Counted from the first letter of the stretch, positions 26,722 to 35,350 are shown. The stretch: DNA of 64,000 bases from Nitrosospira multiformis (GCF_003050865.1 NZ_QAOK01000004.1:62001-126000), one strand, 5' to 3'. Program-made: numbers and translations. The notes: generated from the letters alone by a model not told the origin.

Positions 26722-28551
26722 ATGAAAAATACTAAGAATAATCATCAGGGTATAAAAATCGAGTCAGTGGGTCGCAACGTTTTTCAGATACTGCCGATCG
26801 CAGCAGCAATGGCTGCATCCGGCGTTATTCAGCCTGCTTTTGCTGTCGATCGCACCTGGTTTGGTGGCACGGGAGAGTTTGGAGTCGATACGAACTGGTC
26901 GCCCACGGGTGTGCCGGGTGCAGGTGACAAAGCGATTATCAGCAGTGGTAACTCCACTCTGTCAATCAACACGGCGATAACCAGTCTTGATTTATCAGGA
27001 GGCGTCCTTGGAGGTACAGGCAATCTTACGCTCAGCGGTTTGAGTACCTGGACGGGCGGTTCCATTACGGGTGGGGCGACCACGACCTTTAACAGCACAT
27101 TGGAGCTAAGCGGCAACGGTGCCAAGGTTATTTCAGGTGGACGCACAGTGAATGCTGGCAATACCACCTGGAGCGGCAATACAGGCAACGGGGCTAACGA
27201 TCTCTTCTTCAATAACGGCACCTTCAACAACACCGGGACCTATACGGACACCAACGCCTTTAATGATCAGATGACGGGCACTGGGACGTTCAACAACAGC
27301 GGGACTTACAACAAGCAGGCCAACACGCTTACTAACATTGGCGGGGGCGTGGGATTCAATAACACGGGCACGGTGAATGTCAATGCGGGGACATTGCGCC
27401 TGCAAGGGAGCGGCACTCACAGCGGCAGTTTTGCCATTGCTGATGGTGCAACCCTCGATCTCAACTTTGGTACCCATAACCTGAACAGTGTAACAACCAG
27501 CGGTGACGGCACCTTTGAGATAAGTGGAGGTACGGCTAATCTCAATGGAGGCAGTCACACTTCGAGATTTCTGCTTTCAGGCGGAGCATTGGCAGGTACC
27601 AGCACACCCATTGGTGGTGCTGCTACCTGGACGGGCGGTTCCATTACGGGTGGGGCGACCACGACCTTTAACAGCACATTGGAGCTAAGCGGCAACGGTG
27701 CCAAGGTTATTTCAGGTGGACGCACAGTGAATGCTGGCAATACCACCTGGAGCGGCAATACAGGCAACGGGGCTAACGATCTCTTCTTCAATAACGGCAC
27801 CTTCAACAACACCGGGACCTATACGGACACCAACGCCTTTAATGATCAGATGACGGGCACTGGGACGTTCAACAACAGCGGGACTTACAACAAGCAGGCC
27901 AACACGCTTACTAACATTGGCGGGGGCGTGGGATTCAATAACACGGGCACGGTGAATGTGCAGGCAGGTGTGTTTAATGTAGCCCATGCCATGAATAATG
28001 CTGGCACGGTAAATATCAGCGCCGGTGCAACCCTCCAGTCCTCTTGTGGAGGTGCGGATTGTTTCGTTAACGCGGGGATTATACAAGGCAACGGTACAGT
28101 TATCACACCCATGCTGGGTTTATCCAATAGCGGCGCAATCAATCCTGGGGACGGGATCGGTCATCTCACGATCGACGGTGATTTGCATCAGGCAGCAAGC
28201 GGAGTAGTCAACTTCGAGCTTGCTAGCTTGAGCAGCTTTGACCAATTAACGGTTACCGATGATGTGACACTGGGTGGGGAGATTGACATATGGAATCTGG
28301 GTTATACACCCACCGTCGGTGACAGCTTCGTGGTGGCCACCTTTGATGAACGCCTTGCCAATTCGACATTTGCCACAGTCAGCACACACGGATTCGGGGC
28401 AGGCGTGGCGTTTAACGTACTCTACCATGAGCATGATGTGACGTTGGCAATAACAGCGGTTCCCGAACCGGAGCAATACGCTTTGTTTCTTGGCGGACTG
28501 GGTCTGATGGGGGTGATGGCACGCCGGCGGAGGAATCATATCCTGGGATGA
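26722..28551 (+). CDS. PEP-CTERM anchored repeat protein
   Basis: A surface or extracellular protein of 609 residues. A signal peptide ends near AFA-VD (about residue 42), and the C-terminus has the exosortase sorting signal VPEPEQYALFLGGLGLMG followed by RRRR. Between them lie beta-helix-like repeats rich in Gly, Asn and Thr (NNTGTVNV, GTFNN), similar to filamentous surface proteins. A block of 112 residues occurs twice with identical DNA. PEP-CTERM proteins are processed by an exosortase and associate with exopolysaccharide; no exosortase gene is in the window. Probable role: matrix or surface structure. Confidence 0.88.
   Translation: MKNTKNNHQGIKIESVGRNVFQILPIAAAMAASGVIQPAFAVDRTWFGGTGEFGVDTNWSPTGVPGAGDKAIISSGNSTLSINTAITSLDLSGGVLGGTGNLTLSGLSTWTGGSITGGATTTFNSTLELSGNGAKVISGGRTVNAGNTTWSGNTGNGANDLFFNNGTFNNTGTYTDTNAFNDQMTGTGTFNNSGTYNKQANTLTNIGGGVGFNNTGTVNVNAGTLRLQGSGTHSGSFAIADGATLDLNFGTHNLNSVTTSGDGTFEISGGTANLNGGSHTSRFLLSGGALAGTSTPIGGAATWTGGSITGGATTTFNSTLELSGNGAKVISGGRTVNAGNTTWSGNTGNGANDLFFNNGTFNNTGTYTDTNAFNDQMTGTGTFNNSGTYNKQANTLTNIGGGVGFNNTGTVNVQAGVFNVAHAMNNAGTVNISAGATLQSSCGGADCFVNAGIIQGNGTVITPMLGLSNSGAINPGDGIGHLTIDGDLHQAASGVVNFELASLSSFDQLTVTDDVTLGGEIDIWNLGYTPTVGDSFVVATFDERLANSTFATVSTHGFGAGVAFNVLYHEHDVTLAITAVPEPEQYALFLGGLGLMGVMARRRRNHILG
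27045..27380 (+). repeat. 336-bp direct repeat, copy 1
   Basis: Reads identical, base for base, to 27624-27959 (offset 579). It covers 112 codons inside the PEP-CTERM repeat protein gene and is bounded by mismatches at both ends (G/C before, C/G after). Confidence 0.95.
27624..27959 (+). repeat. 336-bp direct repeat, copy 2
   Basis: Second identical copy, separated from the first by 243 bases of unrelated in-frame sequence. The lack of any synonymous change implies a recent duplication or gene conversion. Confidence 0.95.
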
Positions 28552-28701
28552 CATTCTTGCCGCTCTTATCGAATTGACCGTGATCTGGATAAAAAATACA
28601 AAACTTGGATATTGCACCTGGGGTGGGCTTCTGGGTGCGATAGTTCATCAAAAGGGAAAGGGCAAATGATGTAACCACACCACCTGTTGATGGAGGAAGC
28701 A

Positions 28702-29493
28702 ATGAGTAAATTGGGCTTTGTTGTTTTTCTGATCGGAGCAGCCGTGCTTGGTACAACCCCGGCTTTCGCACAGCAAGGTGAAGATAGGGGAGCCGGTGGA
28801 GATGCTGCAAATCGTGCCGTGAACATCAACCTCGGCAGTACGGGAGGGGCATTGGACAGCGGGGCGCTGAAATCCATACGAAAGACGGTGGGGAAGGCTA
28901 TCAGTGAAGAGACAGTGGACACTTTCGTTGTTTATAGTCCAAGAGCAGGGGGACCTATTCCGATAGAGGGGGGATTGAATGCTTGCGCGGAGGCAGGCTT
29001 CAGCTCGAAGCCAGGCGATTTTAAAGCTTTCGTCAAGCGTCTGCGTGATATTCATCCCAGGACGGGAACGTTCCTCAATGTCGAGCTGACCGATCAATGC
29101 AAACCTATTGAAGGCGGTGGAGGGGGAGCTGTTTGTGGGGGTATCGCCGGAACACGTTGCCCCGACGCAAACCAGTACTGTGACTTGGGGGCCAAATGCA
29201 AGATGCCGGATGCGCAAGGTCAATGCAAGCCCAAACCCACCATTTGTCCGCAAATCTTCAAGCCTGTTTGCGGGTGTGATGGCAAGACTTACAGCAACTC
29301 GTGCACTGCAGCAGCCGCCGGTGTTTCTGTTGAACATGAAGGGGAGTGCAAGAAATCCGAGCCGCAAGCATGCGGCGGAATTGCCGGCATCCCATGCCCG
29401 GGAGGCCAGACCTGCGTGGATGATCCCAGGGATGATTGCGATCCCACCCGCGGCGGCGCGGACTGCCCGGGAATCTGCAAGAGTAAAAAATAG
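28702..29493 (+). CDS. Secreted Kazal-type protease inhibitor domain protein
   Basis: A 263-residue exported protein with a signal peptide ending at AFA-QQ. Residues to about 135 form an unassigned domain. A cysteine-rich region starts with CGGIAGTRCPD, and a Kazal domain follows (ICPQIFKPVCGCDGKTYSNS, with further Cys to HEGEC). A second CGGIAGIPCPGG module ends the protein. Kazal domains inhibit serine proteases in animals, and bacterial versions are presumed to do so in the periplasm or outside. I chose ATG 28702 because GGAGG lies 5 bases before it; ATG 28690 is in frame. It follows the PEP-CTERM gene by 150 bases. Confidence 0.82.
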   Translation: MSKLGFVVFLIGAAVLGTTPAFAQQGEDRGAGGDAANRAVNINLGSTGGALDSGALKSIRKTVGKAISEETVDTFVVYSPRAGGPIPIEGGLNACAEAGFSSKPGDFKAFVKRLRDIHPRTGTFLNVELTDQCKPIEGGGGGAVCGGIAGTRCPDANQYCDLGAKCKMPDAQGQCKPKPTICPQIFKPVCGCDGKTYSNSCTAAAAGVSVEHEGECKKSEPQACGGIAGIPCPGGQTCVDDPRDDCDPTRGGADCPGICKSKK

Positions 29494-29537
29494 CAGCAAC
29501 GGGATACGGGTTAATCGTTGGAAGCCTTATGACTACT

Positions 29538-29582
29538 CTGGATAAGCAGGTCTTGTTACCGGTTGGCGGACAGCTTATCCAG
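29538..29582. terminator. Inverted repeat after the Kazal-domain gene
   Basis: Perfect 10-bp arms CTGGATAAGC and GCTTATCCAG with a 25-base loop, 45 bases after the stop codon. Only a short GGTTTGT follows, so intrinsic termination is possible but not assured. Confidence 0.4.
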
Positions 29583-29723
29583 GGTTTGTCACCCGAATGT
29601 TAGGCAACGTACAGAGCGATTCCTCGATCAGGTGTTAAAAATCCGAAGGTCCGGCCGTTAGAAAGAGCTAGGCCGTCTAGCGGTACGGTCGCACAATCGA
29701 TCAACAGTTTCAGAGGGAAAATC

Positions 29724-29999
29724 TTGAGCACATCATCTGACAGAGGCAATGCAAGGATCAACAAGAACGGGATCGAAAACCCGGTCGAGAATACAGAAGA
29801 AGCGATTACCGACAGCCCCACAGCAACCGGATCTTATGGACCATACAGGCAGGAGCGGAGGAAAGGCCACCAAGTGATTTCTACCGCAAGTTATTACCGG
29901 GTCGAGCGGCGTGGTGGCGCGCACTATGGGGAAACACAGGATTGGTCGGACTTGGATTCGGAATCGGATGGAGCGTCTTATTCGGGTGGGAATTTCTGA
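29724..29999 (+). CDS. Small hypothetical protein with a DUF2934-like C-terminal part
   Basis: A 91-residue hydrophilic product. Its segment SYYRVERRGGAHYGETQDW resembles the core of DUF2934 proteins (AYYRAE-RG-----E-DW), small proteins of unknown function frequent in stress-related regions. The only start in reach is TTG at 29724, preceded by GAGGGAAA at suitable spacing. The next gene is an Hsp20. The resemblance is from memory of the family pattern and is partial, so the gene may be degenerate. Confidence 0.45.
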   Translation: MSTSSDRGNARINKNGIENPVENTEEAITDSPTATGSYGPYRQERRKGHQVISTASYYRVERRGGAHYGETQDWSDLDSESDGASYSGGNF

Positions 30000-30116
30000 T
30001 ATGTAAAAGATAGATGCAAGAAGTCATGCAAAGAATTCGAACCATCGTGGCACGCACAGTCGAGTAAGGCAGAAATGAAGTGATAAGGGTAGAAAAGGCT
30101 ATTCATTTAATTCGCA

Positions 30117-30134
30117 TTCATTTTTAGAAAGGAG
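30117..30134 (+). promoter_or_regulatory. Possible RNA thermometer hairpin over the first hsp20 ribosome binding site
   Basis: UUCAUUU can pair with AAAGGAG (one mismatch) across a 4-base loop, covering the Shine-Dalgarno sequence of the gene at 30141. The helix is short, so this is tentative. Confidence 0.3.
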
Positions 30135-30140
30135 AAAACC

Positions 30141-30590
30141 ATGGCAAATATTGCTCGTCGCTCGCCTCTTGTTGGCGATATCACTCGGTATGACCCGTTT
30201 TACAATCTGGAGGACTGGTTCAAGAATTGGGGAATGCGTCCATTCTCCATGGATATGGAAACCACGCCTCAGATCAAGATCGATCTTGCCGAAAACGACA
30301 ATGCCTATACGGTTCGCGCGGAAATACCCGGAGTAAAGAAGGAGGATGTCAAGGTTCAGGTGGAGGGCAATCGCGTTTCTATCAGTTGCGAAACAAAGCA
30401 GGAAAAAGAAGAAAAAGAAGGCGAGAGGGTGATTTGCCGGGAATGCCATCAGGGATCGAGCTACAGGAGCTTTACTCTGGCAAGCGATGTGGATGAGACC
30501 AAGGCCGAGGCAAAATATGAAAACGGCACGCTGGAACTTACATTGCCGAAGAAGGAAGGAAAAACCGCCAAACGGATCGAGGTGAAATAG
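30141..30590 (+). CDS. Hsp20/alpha-crystallin family small heat shock protein
   Basis: A cytoplasmic ATP-independent holdase chaperone of 149 residues. The alpha-crystallin domain runs from about 45 to 140 (AEIPGVKKEDVKVQVEGN, ending ENGTLELTLPKKEG). The N-terminal DPFYNLEDWF is a typical oligomerisation arm. It has two internal cysteines in VICREC, which is unusual for the family. AAAGGAGAAAACC precedes the ATG. A second Hsp20 gene lies 1.5 kb downstream, with stress-type genes between. Confidence 0.93.
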   Translation: MANIARRSPLVGDITRYDPFYNLEDWFKNWGMRPFSMDMETTPQIKIDLAENDNAYTVRAEIPGVKKEDVKVQVEGNRVSISCETKQEKEEKEGERVICRECHQGSSYRSFTLASDVDETKAEAKYENGTLELTLPKKEGKTAKRIEVK

Positions 30591-30617
30591 TCCGAGCGTC
30601 ACTCTCCCGGTCATCAG

Positions 30618-30648
30618 ACTGATCGTTCCGCTCGGAAGAACGATCAGT
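30618..30648. terminator. Strong hairpin after hsp20
   Basis: Perfect 11-bp arms ACTGATCGTTC and GAACGATCAGT with a 9-base loop, 28 bases after the stop. A T7 run comes only about 30 bases later, so it may be a terminator with a distant tract or an mRNA-stabilising hairpin. The rest of 30591-30909 shows no gene. Confidence 0.5.
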
Positions 30649-30909
30649 CACTCCGGGCGCCGTCCCGCCTGCTCGCGTTTTTTTGGAAAGCGCGATCACC
30701 TTCTGGCTCTATAGAGCACTGCGTCCACGGTCCTGACCCATACCGTGCACGTCATGATTGCTAGAACTGCCTGAAAGGGCCAAAAGGGCGTTGAGTAATG
30801 CGAGCGAGATGACACAGTTGGGGACCTGGAAGGCGGTTTGGCAACAAAAACTCCCGAAGAACTCGATATAGAGGGGTCAGATGTAAACCCATACAACAGG
30901 AGCTCTACC

Positions 30910-31410
30910 ATGACGCACCCTCCCTTTGTCGGCTTTCGCCAGATTTCCCGCCATGACCAGCTCTTCAAAGAGCGCATACACGATCCCTACCGGGCGCGGC
31001 ACAAACCGTCGGAACCTGCTGTCTGCCCCAGTTGTGGCGCGGTGTTCCATGAGGGGCGCTGGCAATGGGGCGAAGCGCCCGAAGGCGCCCATCAGGAAAT
31101 GTGTGCTGCTTGCCATCGTATCCGGGATGATTTCCCTGCCGGCTTCGTCACGCTGGGTGGCGAGTTCTATGCCGCGCATCATAGTGAAATCATGCACATC
31201 GTGCACAATGTGGAAAAGCGTGAAAAGGTCGAGCATCCGTTCAATCGCATCATGGCCGTTGAAGAAAAAGACGGGGGAACCCTGGTGACGACTACTGATA
31301 TCCATCTGGCGAGAGGCATCGGCGAGGCCATACACAACGCATATCAGGGCGATCTGGAATTTCACTATAACCCGGACGAGTATTTGCTGCGCGTGCACTG
31401 GACGCGTTAG
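30910..31410 (+). CDS. BCAM0308 family protein
   Basis: A 166-residue conserved protein of unknown role. It has the family pattern RHDQLFKERIHDPYRARH, then a zinc-ribbon-like cysteine set (VCPSCGAVFHEGRWQWG and MCAACHRI), and a C-terminal domain resembling parts of the NMD3-type RNA-export fold (GIGEAIHNAYQGDL). AGGAG is placed 7-8 bases before ATG 30910; an upstream TTG at 30838 would add 24 residues but lacks support. Relatives occur with Hsp20, CBS and other stress genes, as here. Confidence 0.78.
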   Translation: MTHPPFVGFRQISRHDQLFKERIHDPYRARHKPSEPAVCPSCGAVFHEGRWQWGEAPEGAHQEMCAACHRIRDDFPAGFVTLGGEFYAAHHSEIMHIVHNVEKREKVEHPFNRIMAVEEKDGGTLVTTTDIHLARGIGEAIHNAYQGDLEFHYNPDEYLLRVHWTR

Positions 31411-31506
31411 GAAAAAACTTTCCGATAGCCTTAAATGCCTGTTTCGAATTTGCAACATACATCACCGTCCCTACACCATAGTGTGTAATTGAAAATGGAG
31501 AGCAAG

Positions 31507-31956
31507 ATGCCGGTCGGGGAAATTTGTAACCGCGATACTGTAATTGTGAAGCGTGACGATACGGTTGCGGATGCAGCTAAACTCATGCGTCAGCACCATG
31601 TGGGCGATGTAGTTGTTGTCGAAGAGCGGGACGGCCTCAATATTCCCGTCGGGATTGTCACCGATCGCGACCTGGTGGTGGAAATCATGGCAACCGGGCT
31701 GGACCCGGCCGTCATCACGGTGGGCGATATCATGGAGCAGGAACTCGTTACCGTGAAAGAAAGCGTGGGGGTGTTCGAGACGATTCAATACATGCGCAGC
31801 AAGACGGTACGGCGCTTGCCAATAGTGGGCAAGAATGGCGCGCTGGTGGGCATTCTTACACTGGATGACTTGCTGGAACTGCTGTCGGAAGAACTACTGG
31901 CGATTTCCCGGTTGACCAGTTATCAACGGCAGAAGGAAGAGAGACAACGGCATTAA
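31507..31956 (+). CDS. Tandem CBS-domain protein
   Basis: A 149-residue stand-alone Bateman module: two CBS domains (about 3-60 and 68-125), with GIVTDRDLVVEI and GILTLDDLLELL as the conserved ends of each. Such proteins bind adenosine nucleotides and act as energy or stress sensors; the partner is unknown. GGAG lies 5 bases before ATG 31507; TTG 31489 and ATG 31495 are in-frame alternatives. Confidence 0.85.
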   Translation: MPVGEICNRDTVIVKRDDTVADAAKLMRQHHVGDVVVVEERDGLNIPVGIVTDRDLVVEIMATGLDPAVITVGDIMEQELVTVKESVGVFETIQYMRSKTVRRLPIVGKNGALVGILTLDDLLELLSEELLAISRLTSYQRQKEERQRH

Positions 31957-32027
31957 GAGACCAACCGGATTAAGAGACAACTGGAAAATATGCGAGTGGC
32001 AATTCTTGCCTAGCCTGTCATTACCAG

Positions 32028-32050
32028 TTTTTTCCAATAGTCAGAAGGAG
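32028..32050 (+). promoter_or_regulatory. Candidate fourU-like RNA thermometer before the second hsp20
   Basis: UUUUUUC (32028-32034) can pair over 7 consecutive positions, including three U-G pairs, with GAAGGAG (32044-32050), the Shine-Dalgarno sequence of the gene at 32058, across a 9-base loop. Weak U-rich masking of the ribosome binding site is the hallmark of fourU thermometers on small heat shock genes. Folding energy was not computed. Confidence 0.45.
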
Positions 32051-32057
32051 TACGATC

Positions 32058-32570
32058 ATGATGGATTCCGTGAAGAATGCAGGTGAAAATATCAGCCGGA
32101 GACTCAGTCGGACATGGGATCACATTTCAGACGGCTGGCGTGAACTCGTCCATCATGGCAGCGATGCCCTCACGCACTTTGTACACCGCAAGGGTGAGGA
32201 AGACAAAAGGCAGGCTTCTACTGCCAGCATGCCAGCTTTTCCTCACTGGAGTATTCTGGCAGGGGATATGGAAGAAACGGACAAGGAAATCGTGGTACGG
32301 ATAGAAGTGCCTGGCATGGAAAAAAAAGACTTTGAGATCAGCATAGAGGGCAACATGCTTTCTCTGAGAGGGGAAAAACGCTTTGAGCGTGATACAAATG
32401 ACAGCAGATATCATGTCATGGAACGTGCCTACGGCGTTTTCCAGCGAACCCTGCCGTTGCCGGCGGAAGTGGATGCAGACAAAGCGGGAGCGGACTACAA
32501 GAACGGCGTGCTGACCGTTCGTCTGCCCAAGCTGAACGTTGAAAAGGGCAGGCTCATTTCTATATCATGA
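32058..32570 (+). CDS. Hsp20/alpha-crystallin family small heat shock protein (second copy)
   Basis: A 170-residue small heat shock protein with an extended N-terminal arm of about 65 residues (two amphipathic helices), then an alpha-crystallin domain (EVPGMEKKDFEISIEGNML, ending KNGVLTVRLPK). It is clearly diverged from the first copy, so not a recent duplication. The strong site AGAAGGAG precedes ATGATG. Its stop overlaps the ATG of the next gene, which suggests translational coupling. Confidence 0.93.
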   Translation: MMDSVKNAGENISRRLSRTWDHISDGWRELVHHGSDALTHFVHRKGEEDKRQASTASMPAFPHWSILAGDMEETDKEIVVRIEVPGMEKKDFEISIEGNMLSLRGEKRFERDTNDSRYHVMERAYGVFQRTLPLPAEVDADKAGADYKNGVLTVRLPKLNVEKGRLISIS

Positions 32571-33214
32571 TGAGGTGGCATTTTGCTTTTCGGCGCCGGC
32601 GCGCCCTGCCGAAGATTACGCTTATCTGCCTGCTCGCAGGCGCGATGCCGGCTACGCTGGCAGCCTCAGCGTATTTAGCGGTTGAGCCAGACGCTCTCTT
32701 GAGTCAGAAGGAAAGAAAACCAAAGAAGGAGGAACCTCGCATGTCTATGACGATAACATCTTCATCCTTTGCAAATCACGGAGAGATTCCTATTCGTCAT
32801 ACCTGTCAGGGGCATGATACTTCACCCGAGCTGTTCTGGGAAAATATACCGGAAAATGCGAAAAGCCTGGTTTTGATTCTGGATGATCCGGATGCGCCCG
32901 ATCCTGCCGCTCCCAAGCTGACCTGGGTGCACTGGGTTCTATATAACATTCCTCCCGCGGCTCAAGGTTTGCCTGAGGGAGTGGCGGAAGCCGATCTTCC
33001 CATTGGAACGCTCGGCGGGCTCAATGACTGGCAGCGCACAGGGTATGGGGGACCCTGCCCCCCTATCGGCAAGCATCGATACTTTCATAAACTCTACGCG
33101 CTGGATATCATGCTTCCGGATCTGAAACATCCCACCAAGGCAATCCTCGAGCAGGAGATGCAGGGACATATCATCGCGCAATCGGAACTCGTGGGGTTGT
33201 ATCAGAAGCAATAG
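32567..33214 (+). CDS. YbhB/YbcL-family (PEBP, Raf kinase inhibitor-like) protein
   Basis: A phosphatidylethanolamine-binding protein-like domain; motifs DDPDAPDPAAPKLTWVHWVLYNIP and GPCPPIGKHRYFHKLYALD form the ligand pocket. The function in bacteria is unclear. The full 215-residue frame starts at an ATG overlapping the hsp20 stop and begins with a basic and hydrophobic stretch (ALPKITLICLLAGAMPATLA) that looks like a signal peptide. An internal ATG at 32741 (157 residues, usual YbhB length) has a near-perfect AAGGAGGAA site. Both forms may exist: exported and cytoplasmic. Confidence 0.85.
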   Translation: MMRWHFAFRRRRALPKITLICLLAGAMPATLAASAYLAVEPDALLSQKERKPKKEEPRMSMTITSSSFANHGEIPIRHTCQGHDTSPELFWENIPENAKSLVLILDDPDAPDPAAPKLTWVHWVLYNIPPAAQGLPEGVAEADLPIGTLGGLNDWQRTGYGGPCPPIGKHRYFHKLYALDIMLPDLKHPTKAILEQEMQGHIIAQSELVGLYQKQ

Positions 33215-33294
33215 ACTGCTACTGCCTTTTTTCTTTTTTATGCTCCGGTTCATCCAGCACGATTCTGTACACTCAAAAAAGATAAACGCGCAAT

Positions 33295-34287
33295 ATGCAT
33301 GGATCGGTCATGAAAGTCCCACCTGAGGAGCTGTCTGAATTGCGGCGCAAACCCAATTGCGCTTTACCCATAAAGTGGGCGGTGAAGGGCGTAGTCAAAG
33401 ACTTGAAGTATGCGCGAGATCTATCCTTTCATCTGCTTAAACGAGAGAAGGAGGGTGAAAAGCCGCTGGTGAGGTTGTATGAAAAGGCTATATCTCCCCG
33501 TTATGATCGTCCTGTTTGCCTTTTCTGCAGCTTCGACAAAGATAGCGTTGTCAGGGAGAACGTGTATTACTACCTCAACGCTCTGATGCTGGCCGGCTTC
33601 GATATCGTATTCATCAGTTCGAGCAGCATGATTTCAGGAAGCGATCTGGAAAAGCTGTCCCGATGCTGTATCGCAATAATAAACCGTGAGAATAAGGGAT
33701 ACGATTTCTATGGGTGGAAAACGGCGCTGGAAAAATATCCCGAATATCGCGAACACAGCGGTCTTCTGTTAGCCAACGACAGCGTTCTCGGCCCACTTTT
33801 CAGTATCGACAATATCATTGCCAGGCTCGAAGGCAGCGAGGCTGATATCGTGGGAATGACGGATTCTTTTCGTTTTTATCCCCACCTACAGTCCTATTTC
33901 CTCTACTGCAAGAAAAAAGCTGTGTCCTCCGATGAATTTCTTCGTTTCTTCGCGGAAATCGAGGTTCTGGAATTCAAGCCGGCTATTGTTCGCAGATATG
34001 AAGTCGGTTTTTCCCGCTTTCTCAGCCGTCGCTTTCGTCTTGCGGCGCTCTACAGTCTGGAGCAGGTTCTTGCTCAAACTGATTACAATCATAGGCCCCT
34101 GCAATGGGTTGAGTCGACCTTTCACCTGAGGAAGCCGCTGATTACCGAGCTTGGATTCCCGTTCCTCAAAAAAAGTGTGCTGACAAGAAAGGGTGTGAGC
34201 CTGGGGGAAGTTTCAGCGATCCTCGCGGAGGCCGGTTCTTCCTATGAGACAGGAATTCTCAACGACTGGATGTCGCCTCGCGGATAA
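33295..34287 (+). CDS. Rhamnan synthesis F (RgpF)-like protein
   Basis: A 330-residue member of the RgpF family, proteins found in rhamnose-containing surface polysaccharide and O-antigen loci and likely acting as glycosyltransferases. Recognisable blocks are CLFCSFDKDSVVRENVYYYL, NKGYDFYGWKTAL, LLLANDSVLGPLF and DIVGMTDS followed by HLQSYFL. The protein ends soon after this domain, whereas some relatives carry extra glycosyltransferase modules. ATG 33310 is a possible alternative start. An FkbM methyltransferase and an ABC exporter follow, supporting a cell-surface polysaccharide role. Confidence 0.78.
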   Translation: MHGSVMKVPPEELSELRRKPNCALPIKWAVKGVVKDLKYARDLSFHLLKREKEGEKPLVRLYEKAISPRYDRPVCLFCSFDKDSVVRENVYYYLNALMLAGFDIVFISSSSMISGSDLEKLSRCCIAIINRENKGYDFYGWKTALEKYPEYREHSGLLLANDSVLGPLFSIDNIIARLEGSEADIVGMTDSFRFYPHLQSYFLYCKKKAVSSDEFLRFFAEIEVLEFKPAIVRRYEVGFSRFLSRRFRLAALYSLEQVLAQTDYNHRPLQWVESTFHLRKPLITELGFPFLKKSVLTRKGVSLGEVSAILAEAGSSYETGILNDWMSPRG

Positions 34288-34546
34288 GACACGATTTTGC
34301 TCGACCGCCGTTCCCTTCGTCATTTCCTTGAAAGCCTCGAAAGAAGGAATCCAGAAACTATTGCATATGATTTCCACTTCCGCTGAAGTGATGATTGAGC
34401 AACCTGTAGACTGAGTCGCTCATCCTGTTGATGTCCGTGCAGCGGGTCACAGCAAAAATATTTCGGCTGGGACTACAAACCAGATATCCTTCGCCATTCA
34501 CCTGTTTTCTATTCTCATCTCTACTAATAAGTTACGGTCGGCATAG

Positions 34547-35314
34547 ATGTCTTCATTTTTCATGGATGTATTATCCGGATGCGCAGTAGCGTTGTACGGA
34601 TTGAAGGGCGGCTACACGAAAGTCAATGTCAAGGGTCAACCCATACGTATCGCAGTGGATAATTTTCGGACACTCCAGCGGGCAAAAACGTATTCCATCA
34701 AGGAACCCGATACCCTGGACTGGCTTGACAGTTTTGAGCCGGGTTCCTGCTTTTTCGACCTGGGTGCGAATATCGGCCAGTATTCCCTGTATCCAGCAAA
34801 GAAATACGGGAAGGACATCCATGTATATTCGTTCGAGCCCCAATGCGCCAATTATTATTTATTGAATAAAAACATTTACCTCAACAAGCTGGAAAAAAAT
34901 ATTACCTCCTATTGCGTGGCTGTTGCCGGAGAGGAAGGCTTTTCGAAACTTTATATTCCCAGATTCATAGGCGGTGGGAACCGCTCCCAGTTCGGAAAAG
35001 AAGATTTGAAGAATATGAAAAAACCCGCCACGCATATACAGGGCATATTCGGCGTGACACTCGATGACTTATGCTCAAAATGGGGATTTCCCTATCCCAA
35101 CTACATCAAGATCGATGTGGATGGTATCGAGATACCCATCATCCGGGGTGCCGGGAATGTGCTCAGGAATCCGGCACTGAGGTCCGTCATCGTCGAGCTG
35201 GGGACAGTCGAGGAGCAGCAGGAGGCGATAGCACTGATGGAACAGGCGGGTTTGAAAGTCAGATTCAAAACCACCCGAAATTGGGGTGAAACCTGCTTCG
35301 TGTTCGCAAAATAG
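34547..35314 (+). CDS. FkbM family SAM-dependent methyltransferase
   Basis: A 255-residue methyltransferase. The SAM-binding motif I is FFDLGANIGQYSLYPA (about residue 69), motif II is HVYSFEPQC, and IKIDVDGIEIPIIRGAG is the conserved FkbM block. These enzymes O-methylate sugars or polyketides. Its place beside an RgpF-like gene suggests methylation of a surface glycan. The 259-base gap before it (34288-34546) shows nothing distinctive. Confidence 0.85.
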   Translation: MSSFFMDVLSGCAVALYGLKGGYTKVNVKGQPIRIAVDNFRTLQRAKTYSIKEPDTLDWLDSFEPGSCFFDLGANIGQYSLYPAKKYGKDIHVYSFEPQCANYYLLNKNIYLNKLEKNITSYCVAVAGEEGFSKLYIPRFIGGGNRSQFGKEDLKNMKKPATHIQGIFGVTLDDLCSKWGFPYPNYIKIDVDGIEIPIIRGAGNVLRNPALRSVIVELGTVEEQQEAIALMEQAGLKVRFKTTRNWGETCFVFAK

Positions 35315-35350
35315 GATTGATCAACTCCTCTTTGCCGACTCGTCGATTCA

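Noticed and set aside
26829..27812. Two nearly identical reverse-strand frames in the PEP-CTERM gene
   Set aside because: They arise because the coding DNA itself is duplicated; no independent gene evidence.
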